Source: Triparma columacea
Lineage: Eukaryota; Sar; Bolidophyceae; Parmales; Triparmaceae
Reading direction: 5' to 3'
Assembly: GCA_030267965.1 (NCBI GenBank)
Contig: BRYA01000321.1
Location: 9,466 to 67,942 of the forward strand
DNA: 58,477 nt
Every line of letters starts with the position of its first letter. Within the stretch, counting starts at the first letter, position 1. Positions 51,901-58,477 of this stretch are shown here, one piece after another. Position numbers and translations under genes: made by a program. Under the pieces are notes generated by a model. That model was not told the origin of the DNA. It searched no databases and was given only the letters and a program-made list of their open reading frames with translations.

Positions 51901-53008
51901 TTGATAATCCAACGAGTCCTTGCCATCCCTGTCTAGGTTCCAGTCCTGAAGGCAAAGCGTCCGTCTGACCTTCTCCGGTTTCTTGAGGTAGTTCGGCCCG
52001 TAAACCGCAATGCTCATTGCCTCGTGCATCCTCTCGTACTCATCAAAGGAAACACAATTGCTGTTGTCAGCGTCCGTAATAATCCATATTTCATCCAGCG
52101 TTGCCCTAACTTCTGGGTGAAATAGCAGGGCTTCTCTCTTGCAGAGCGCCTTGAAGTTATAGAGGGGGTCTAAGGGGGATTCGCTGTGCTCGGGGTCGTA
52201 CCTGTCCCGAAGGACATTGTACAGGTCCGACTTCCTCTTTACGTGGAATTCAAAACAACCCGACTTTTCAAGGATGGTCTTCTTCTGTCGAGCGTTACGG
52301 AGAAACTCCGGGTGGTACTGTGTTTCGTCAGGGTTGTACTTTGGGAACGAAACGAGCGAGGAAGCGATGGATCCGGTGTCGGCAGAGCCCTGGTGGCGGT
52401 CTTCGCTAATTATCTTTGAGGCCTTGTACTGCCTGTCCTCTTCGGCAGTGTAGTGAGTTGGGCAGATAAAGTTATACATGCGGGACCTAGTTTGAAAGCT
52501 GAGGGCGGGCGAGGGGATGGATGTGTAAGAAAGGGGTTTGGAAGTTAGGTTTATTAAACTGAGTCGCTCGCTCACCTCATATCGACGCAAAGCTTTTCAT
52601 CCACAGACAAAATCGGTCCAAAAATGGAAGCGCGACGCCGGCGGAGCGGCTGAGGTTTATCCCACGGCCGTTTCCTTGGCCGCTTCGCAATGCTCTTCTG
52701 AGCTTTGGTCTTGAGCCTCTTCAGTTTAGCCTTTCCCTGCGACAAGTGTGTGCATTGGGAGAAGGAAGGGAATGGTTAGAAAGGCGTCAGCGTGGCAAAC
52801 GAGCGAGGCGTAGAATGTATATCTTGGCGAGCTTATTTCGTGCATTGCTGATTTGCCCTTTGTCCATCCTTACCTTCATCATGGCCGCCAAGGCCCCCTC
52901 AGAACTGCTGGCCATGTTTTTCTCAGCAATTGAAGAGCGGGAGTCAATATCAACGCTAGCCGACTTCACGCTCGCCGCACCCTTATGCGAACCTTTGAAC
53001 TTGTCCAT
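48919..53008 (-). CDS. EF-hand and coiled-coil protein, unknown role
   Basis: Five exons (53008-52874, 52736-52576, 52486-51445, 51364-49866, 49711-48919) give 1209 residues. After a basic start, residues about 180-290 hold a canonical EF-hand loop DADNSNCVSFDEYE with all ligand positions filled, then a second, degenerate one (NLDRDGKDSLDY, lacking the final Glu). A long charged coiled coil follows (about 370-760; KARAKLLEEEERKKKEALEA, EREEKIYEALQERK-like helices). The C-terminal 300 residues are disordered, Gly/Pro-rich, with motifs SPGKLSSGRWSPAMKKKMAK and SPYRSPALAG. It may be a calcium-responsive cytoskeletal or ciliary protein; no family is recognised. A 5'-UTR intron may end just upstream of the ATG (TTTTTTCAG|GACC). 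Divergent from the LRR gene at 53424. Confidence 0.8.
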
Positions 53009-53423
53009 GAAGAAATGTAGGTCCTGAAAAAATGTTGGTCACACTCTCGGCTGTTAAGGGGGGGTGAGGGTGGTTTGAGGAGATTTTGGCAGAGTTCGAG
53101 GAAAAGTTAGCGACAGCAGACAAAATACAGGGCAGAAAAAGATCGGACGGAGGGGTAAAAGGTGAACTGACGCCCGGTCTGAGAGGTTAAGGTTGTGGAA
53201 GAAATACGGCTCCCTCCCAATTCGTCGACAAACGAAGGCAAGGTTTCGGAAAGGTAATTTAGGACAAAAGGCCCAATTTCCCAGTTGGAGTAAAAGGCTT
53301 CACGACAAAGCGCAGCTTTTGTTTTGCAAGTGGTTTGAAGAAATAATTAGGAGGAAGGCGCGTTTTTGGTGCGCTCGCGGAGTTGAGGGCAGGAGCTTAT
53401 TCAAAGTCCCACCGGGGGGGTCC
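53009..53423. promoter_or_regulatory. Divergent promoter region, EF-hand and LRR genes
   Basis: Spacer of 415 bp between start codons. The frame of the LRR gene stays open back to 53193 but has no ATG in that stretch, so it is taken as leader. No specific site is recognised. Confidence 0.35.
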
Positions 53424-55166
53424 ATGCCCAGGCCTCCTGAGTGGAGCGTAAACGCGACTGCGAGGCGCATAGAGTTCGATGATCCGAAGTTCTCCGCGCT
53501 AGAAATCAAGAACTACCGTGACGAGGACCTTGAGAAAGTGTTTAACAAGTTAGGAGGAAACACCATTGTGGAGACTGTGTCTGTGTCAACCTGCAAGGTG
53601 GGGGACGCCGCGTCGAGGAGCATTAGGGAGGCCTTTTCCGAAAACTGCAGCATACTGGAGGCCTCGTTCAGCAACTGCGTCATAGCCCCTAAGAAGTTGA
53701 AGAGAATTCTCCAGGGCCTCGTCCACAACAATGAGGAGGGGGAGGTGGGGGACTTGAGCTTCGTGGACTGCTCAATAGACGACAGGGGGGCCAGATACTT
53801 CGACGAGCTGTGGGTCTCCCCCCCTCCGGATGACAGAGCGCTGATGAACAGGCTCACGACCCTCAACCTTGAGAGGAACAAAATCGGAGACAAGGGCGCG
53901 ATCGCAATCTCGTACCTGCTCAGCCCTAGCTCCATCCTCACGAAGCTATTCCTCGCACGGAACAGAATTGGGGACAGGGGTGCCTCGGCTATTGGAGGGA
54001 AGTTGAGGAAGAACAAGATGTTGCACACATTAGGTTTGGGCTTCAACTTGATTGGGCCCGATGGGGGGATAAAGTTGGCCAGGGCTCTCTCTGAGAACAA
54101 GAACTTGGTCGCACTGGAGCTCCAGAGCAACAGGATCGGGGCAGCTGGGGCATCGGAGCTGGCGAAGGTCCTCAACAAGGATGTGATTGGAAAGTCGGCT
54201 TTGAGCACGCTCGACATTAGCTGCAACAACATCGGGGATGTCGGGGGGGCCAAGATGCAGGAGCTATCAGAGCAGGGCATCGTGGGAAACATCGTGCTGC
54301 ACGGTAACCAGGTCGGAGTGTGCACCTGCAAGCACTGCGTGCTCACTCCCAACACCGACCCCAAGCACTGGTGCTATGAGGTCGGAAAGTTCGACGTAGT
54401 GATCCTGGGCATTGACGAAAACGGGGGGATCCTCACCACAGCAAATAATACCAGCGGTGGTTTGGGCGGGGATGGGGGCCAGGAGGGCAGGGTCAAGCTG
54501 ACCAGGAGGCTCATCGAAGACATGGGCCCCAAAAAAGTTAACTTCAAGCCCCCGAAGCCAAATATCGACGCAATCGCGAAGCACCTGAAAGATGCAGGGG
54601 GTACCGGGGGGATCGCGGCTCTTAGGGTGGGAGGAGGGGGAGGAAACTTGTTCGAGAACCAGTTGGAAAACATTATGGGGATTCTGGGGGTGGAAGGAGG
54701 AGGAGGGGGGGGGAGCGGGGGCGGCGAAAAGGTCGGGAGAGGGGTCGAGGCGAGCAAGGCCGGCGGAGAGAGCAAACCTGTAAGCAGACAATCACAGATA
54801 AGAGCTTTGTCAACTTCGCAGTCGACGCCGAACTTGTTAACGTCGAAGGATTTACCGTCTGGGGTAAAACCAGGATTGAGATCAGGTTCGAGGAAAGGGA
54901 GAAGGGAATCAAAGGCCCTCGCAGAAATAACAGCGAGAAGAGAAGAAGGAGAAATCGAGGAAAATATGGATAACGACGTAATGCGAAACAACATCAACAT
55001 CATTCCAACTTCACCAATCACGAAAAGGAAAAGCAAAGGCATTACACCACCGAAAAATACTATGGCACTGAGTGTAACAGAAATGCTCGAGCTGAGCAAA
55101 AAGGCTGACACACAATTTAAGAACATGGCAGAGGATGCCAGCTTCATGAACTTGATCAACAAGTAA
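53424..55166 (+). CDS. RI-type leucine-rich repeat protein
   Basis: Single exon, 580 residues from ATG 53424 (MPRPPEWSVNATARR). Residues about 40-290 contain seven or eight ribonuclease-inhibitor-type repeats of about 28 residues, e.g. LTTLNLERNKIGDKGAIAIS, LTKLFLARNRIGDRGASAIG and LVALELQSNRIGAAGASELA. A Cys cluster follows (CTCKHC and HWC), perhaps a capping or metal-binding element. The rest is low-complexity: a Gly-run (GGGGGGSGGGEK), then Ser/Arg-rich sequence with several Lys/Arg clusters. The C-terminal SVTEMLELSKKADTQF is probably a short helix. Proteins of this shape often bind other proteins in axonemes or signalling complexes; the partner is unknown. An upstream extension in frame lacks an ATG. 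Confidence 0.85.
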   Translation: MPRPPEWSVNATARRIEFDDPKFSALEIKNYRDEDLEKVFNKLGGNTIVETVSVSTCKVGDAASRSIREAFSENCSILEASFSNCVIAPKKLKRILQGLVHNNEEGEVGDLSFVDCSIDDRGARYFDELWVSPPPDDRALMNRLTTLNLERNKIGDKGAIAISYLLSPSSILTKLFLARNRIGDRGASAIGGKLRKNKMLHTLGLGFNLIGPDGGIKLARALSENKNLVALELQSNRIGAAGASELAKVLNKDVIGKSALSTLDISCNNIGDVGGAKMQELSEQGIVGNIVLHGNQVGVCTCKHCVLTPNTDPKHWCYEVGKFDVVILGIDENGGILTTANNTSGGLGGDGGQEGRVKLTRRLIEDMGPKKVNFKPPKPNIDAIAKHLKDAGGTGGIAALRVGGGGGNLFENQLENIMGILGVEGGGGGGSGGGEKVGRGVEASKAGGESKPVSRQSQIRALSTSQSTPNLLTSKDLPSGVKPGLRSGSRKGRRESKALAEITARREEGEIEENMDNDVMRNNINIIPTSPITKRKSKGITPPKNTMALSVTEMLELSKKADTQFKNMAEDASFMNLINK

Positions 55167-56198
55167 TGGCCCCCAGATAAGGGGACTTTAGGAAAGGCCT
55201 ATTATCTATTAATAATACCCAACGTCGTAAAGTTTGCCCAAAAAAATAGCCCTCACCTTTCCCTTCATTGGGGGAGGAAATGTGATGAACGTTGTTTCAA
55301 AGATTTAGTATTTTTGAATATAGGGAGGAAGGCGACAGTACCGAGGGCGTTGAGAGGAAGTGTGTATATAGGGTCCGTGCGACTCTTTGGGTCGATTTGA
55401 GGGATTGGGAAGGAGGAGGAAGGGTGCGCATATAGATACAATTTTGTTATCGGGAAGATATAGCGTACTTGAAATGGCAAGTGGGAGCAAACGCTGATCT
55501 TAGGACTGGAAACACGAAGACATGGAGGCATAGACGAAGTTCAAGGTGTGTTAAATTAACTTTCCAAAGCGCACACACGTTACCTCTTTTCCAAGTATAG
55601 TCAGATAGGATCGAATCAATCGGAGAGAAAGAATCGGATCATAACACTAGATGATTATATGTTATTAACTTTCCAAAACCCTCAAAACAATTTCTGAATA
55701 ACAACAATCTCATTTACATCGCATTGTCGTATTCGTTGCAACAAGAAGATCGATAATACTACACAACACTCAGAAAATAGAGTTTGACGGCTTTAAGTGT
55801 TGACTGAAGCATAATACTAGCTCACACCACTCCCGGCCAACGTCGTGAGCACAAGCAATTTAGTCCTCATTTGGAAGGTGAGAATGTGAAGAGAGGGACG
55901 AAAAGGCTTTACAGGATCGGAGCGGTATATTGAGGGGTTCTATGGACCTGATCGTGACGATGAGGCCTGCCCCCACCCTGCAACTTGCCTTCCAGAGAAA
56001 GAGACTGGCGTTGGGCACTTGCGATGGACTCTCACTGATTGGGTGCTTTTGGAAAAGATAAAAACGCGCAATAATGAACCACTATGTGAATATGCCAACT
56101 TACGATATCTTCACTCACACCTAAAAACGCCCCACCACCACCTTTTTTTACGCACGTCGTTGCCAACGCATAATTTTTAGCACCAAATCAAGATCGTC
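55167..56198. other. Intergenic region, no gene seen
   Basis: About 1 kb between the LRR gene and the START-like gene, both on the plus strand. Composition is more AT-rich than genes nearby. Small open frames (for example minus 55265-55531) lack family similarity or codon bias. The start of the next gene is preceded by CACCAAATCAAGATCGTC. I see no tRNA or repeat. Confidence 0.5.
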
Positions 56199-58477
56199 AT
56201 GGAGGGCGAGGTTGAAGCAGATGCGGGAGTCGTGAATGACACTTGCACGACTAACTTCGCCTCCGAGCCCCCCTCAGGCCCAAATCACACACCCTCCGCA
56301 ATACGCGGTCCCGTAGATATCAATTACACAGCTCTTGGCCCCGAGCAAGTCAAACTTGTCAAGCTTCTGGATGACCGAGGAGCCGTTGAAGGCCTCATTG
56401 ACAACTCTACCGGCGTCGACGTGAAGGTTATAGAGCTCGCTGGTTTCTTCCACGACGAACGCGACAAGATCATTGACTTTCTCCTCACCGATTGCGAGCA
56501 GGGCAAGCTCCGAAGGAAGACCCTCCAGGAGTATGACGAAAAGGAAGGAGTCGTTCACAGACTCGTCTACTGGCAGTACTACGGCAGCGGGAATAAGTTT
56601 GTCGAATTTCTCCTCGACGTCAGCGTCGTCTCCCCCGACGAATTGACGAGCATTATGGAGTTGACACCCCTTGATGAGGACAAACTTTCTGACGAGGCAA
56701 CTGCAAATCTTGTCGAGATTCTAGATCAAATGAAGACAAAGACTGTCAAACGAGGTGTCATTAAGGGCGAGCTCAGTTTCTCTGATTTTGAGTTTGGTCA
56801 AGCTGCAGTTACAATGGTGGGAACTCTCAAGGCAGAGGAGAGGGTTAGAGAGGCAAAATCAAATCTAGACGTCAACACAGTCAAAAGATTAAAATCTGCA
56901 TGGTCAAACCTTGAAAGGATAAACAGCAGCATCAGCAGTGTCAAGAAAGGAGCTTTCAAGGATGTCTTTGTCTCATTGAAGGGAATTCTAGATGAAGTGA
57001 TGAAGAAGTTCAGACAGCCTGCAGTAATTGACGAGCGGAGGAAAAGACACTTTGTGGAGGAAGTCATGCCCAGGGCACCGCCTCTGACAAGAGAGGAGGA
57101 CGCAATGTTGGAGAGGGTTGGGAGACTAGAGAAGGAACTTCACACAAAGGGGAAGAGAGTCAAGGGGACAGTGAAGGAGGGCATTGACAAGTTCCTGTGG
57201 AGAGAGGGGGACAAGGTGTGGGCAGCCTTTGGGGTCAATGTGGACAAGTCAGCAAAGGGTGTATTGGCAGAGCAATTTCTGCTTGACACATTTGCGCGAT
57301 CCGAGAAGCACTTAAAAAACAATGGGAACATACCAAGGGCTATCAGGAATGATTTTGAGGGAACTAGAAGCATGCACTATCATTTTGGCGTGAAGGTCCC
57401 TGCCGCCACCAATCGACTATTTGAGAATTGGTTTGCGTGGAAGGAAGTCAAACTTGAGACTGGCCGGACTTCATACATGTTAGCTTTTGTGCCTTTGCGT
57501 GAATATTATGGGTCAAGCTTCACCAACCTTAGCAAGGACGGCTTTGTAGTTGGAGAAACAAGAGGAATCTACATCATGGCCGAGGTTGCCCCAAATGTCT
57601 GCAGAGTGACACGCATTCAAACAGCTGATCTTAAATTTAGTGGCATTCATAAGACAGTGATGGACAAAGCAATTGACTACCTTACCAAAAAGCAGCTTGA
57701 TGAGGCCAACAGGTTGCAGGAGAAATTCAAGAGGAACGGGAAGGAGGTTGATGCTGAGGTCAGGGGGGTTCTAGTGGAGAGGATGAGGGAGGGGGTTGAG
57801 TTGGAGGAGGACCAGAAGAAGGTGTTTGGGGAGTTGGAGGAGCTCTTTGGTCGGGAGGAGGAAGGAAAGTGGAGACCTCTCAAGTCACCTTATGAGGGAG
57901 TGAAGATGGAGATTAAGTACAAGCAGCAGGAGAAAGGAATAAAGACGCTCACTTTTGGCAGAGCTGAGAGCATCACCGACTGTTCAGCCGAGGAAGCAGC
58001 TGCTTGGTTCTTTGAGTACTGCAGCAGGGGGCGGATGGTAAAGAGCCGAGAGGAAGGGGACCCTGCAAGGCTAGAGATGAGGAAGGGTGGCAAGGGAAGG
58101 GTAAACGAGAAGCTGTTTGCAACAGTCAAGAAACTTCGCTTCCCTCTTAACAAAAGAGAGTATGTGTTGAGGTTTGTGTGGCAGGGGGGACAACTAGATG
58201 GCAACATATCTGTGGCATTTGTCCCAGCTGAGGAGAAGGTTGACTACGGGGGAAACCTTGGAAAGCTTGTGCGGGCAACAACTAGTGGAATTTTTACTGC
58301 AAAGAACATTGAGGACCTAGATGGTGTTCACCAATGTAAACTCACATATACCCAATTTATGGATGCAGGGGGGTACATTCCAGTAAAAGTTGTCGATAGA
58401 ACAATACCAAGAGCACTAAGTGCAATAGCAACACTAAGGGACTCCTTCAATCAGGATGAAGAGGTTGATAAAGCTGC
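56199..58477 (+). CDS. Large protein with two START-like lipid-binding domains, incomplete
   Basis: The ATG at 56199 opens a single frame with no stop to the window edge (759 codons visible). Two similar folded regions are seen. The first, around residues 395-490, contains HYHFGVKVPAATNRLFENWF, SYMLAFVPLREYYG and GIYIMAEVAPNVCRVTRIQ. The second, near residue 650 onward, contains FPLNKREYVLRFVWQGGQLD, GNISVAFVPAEEKVDYGG and CKLTYTQFMDAGGYIP. These follow START strand patterns (a conserved core that carries lipid in a helix-grip pocket). The N-terminal 250 residues are helical and acidic. Large START-like families are, to my memory, prominent in some marine stramenopiles. Ligand unknown. The 3' end, and any intron beyond, is missing. 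Confidence 0.78.
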   Translation, partial: MEGEVEADAGVVNDTCTTNFASEPPSGPNHTPSAIRGPVDINYTALGPEQVKLVKLLDDRGAVEGLIDNSTGVDVKVIELAGFFHDERDKIIDFLLTDCEQGKLRRKTLQEYDEKEGVVHRLVYWQYYGSGNKFVEFLLDVSVVSPDELTSIMELTPLDEDKLSDEATANLVEILDQMKTKTVKRGVIKGELSFSDFEFGQAAVTMVGTLKAEERVREAKSNLDVNTVKRLKSAWSNLERINSSISSVKKGAFKDVFVSLKGILDEVMKKFRQPAVIDERRKRHFVEEVMPRAPPLTREEDAMLERVGRLEKELHTKGKRVKGTVKEGIDKFLWREGDKVWAAFGVNVDKSAKGVLAEQFLLDTFARSEKHLKNNGNIPRAIRNDFEGTRSMHYHFGVKVPAATNRLFENWFAWKEVKLETGRTSYMLAFVPLREYYGSSFTNLSKDGFVVGETRGIYIMAEVAPNVCRVTRIQTADLKFSGIHKTVMDKAIDYLTKKQLDEANRLQEKFKRNGKEVDAEVRGVLVERMREGVELEEDQKKVFGELEELFGREEEGKWRPLKSPYEGVKMEIKYKQQEKGIKTLTFGRAESITDCSAEEAAAWFFEYCSRGRMVKSREEGDPARLEMRKGGKGRVNEKLFATVKKLRFPLNKREYVLRFVWQGGQLDGNISVAFVPAEEKVDYGGNLGKLVRATTSGIFTAKNIEDLDGVHQCKLTYTQFMDAGGYIPVKVVDRTIPRALSAIATLRDSFNQDEEVDKA

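Noticed and set aside
53193..53423. N-terminal extension of the LRR protein by 77 codons
   Set aside because: Open but without an ATG (it would start at TTG) and of atypical, non-repeat sequence, so treated as leader.

Overview
This is nuclear DNA of a single-celled eukaryote. It carries NUP98-96, a centriolar CEP83-like protein, mitochondrial holocytochrome c synthase, cobalamin adenosyltransferase, ubiquitin ligase Ufd2 and eukaryotic uL23. Genes are packed tightly and most are split by short introns (about 60-280 bp) with GTGAG/GTAAG donors and CAG acceptors. Compact genes, small introns, strongly alternating strands and a START-like lipid-binding protein fit a marine stramenopile alga (ochrophyte, perhaps Parmales/Bolidophyceae or a pelagophyte). 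That placement is inference. All splice junctions were read by eye. For every multi-exon gene given with full exon coordinates the exon lengths sum to whole codons; the left-edge fragment is incomplete.

Layout, left to right. 1-5 kb: edge of a minus-strand gene, a neutral ceramidase lacking the usual C-terminal domain, a coiled-coil protein, ribosomal protein uL23. 5-14 kb: a five-exon conserved protein, a TLC-domain membrane protein, a CREB-like bZIP factor, a PDZ-like/ankyrin/dead-phosphatase protein, and an LRR protein ending in an S74-type self-cleaving chaperone domain. 14-26 kb: Ufd2 head to head with a UBA-UIM-PUB-UBX protein (two Cdc48/p97 partners with start codons 37 bp apart), then NUP98-96. 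26-36 kb: a membrane glutaredoxin whose frame crosses a TGA (candidate selenoprotein), CEP83, a PhyH dioxygenase, a large unknown protein, holocytochrome c synthase. 36-46 kb: a DUF5522-cobalamin adenosyltransferase fusion, a divergent ARF-like GTPase, a membrane-anchored JmjC protein, a sigma-like GST, a small unknown, a CAX-type Ca2+/H+ exchanger, an AhpD-like membrane protein. 46-58 kb: NSRP1-like splicing factor, secreted GH43-like protein, EF-hand coiled-coil protein, RI-type LRR protein, and a START-like protein running off the right edge.

There are 29 genes. Of the 28 neighbouring pairs, 23 lie on opposite strands, so most genes share a promoter region on one side and a short convergent 3' spacer on the other. 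I saw no tRNA, rRNA, CRISPR array, prophage or recognisable transposon. The strongest leads are the candidate selenoprotein, the LRR-S74 fusion with Cys in place of the catalytic Ser, the dead-phosphatase scaffold, the Ufd2/UBX pair and introns with shared ends that may be introner-like.
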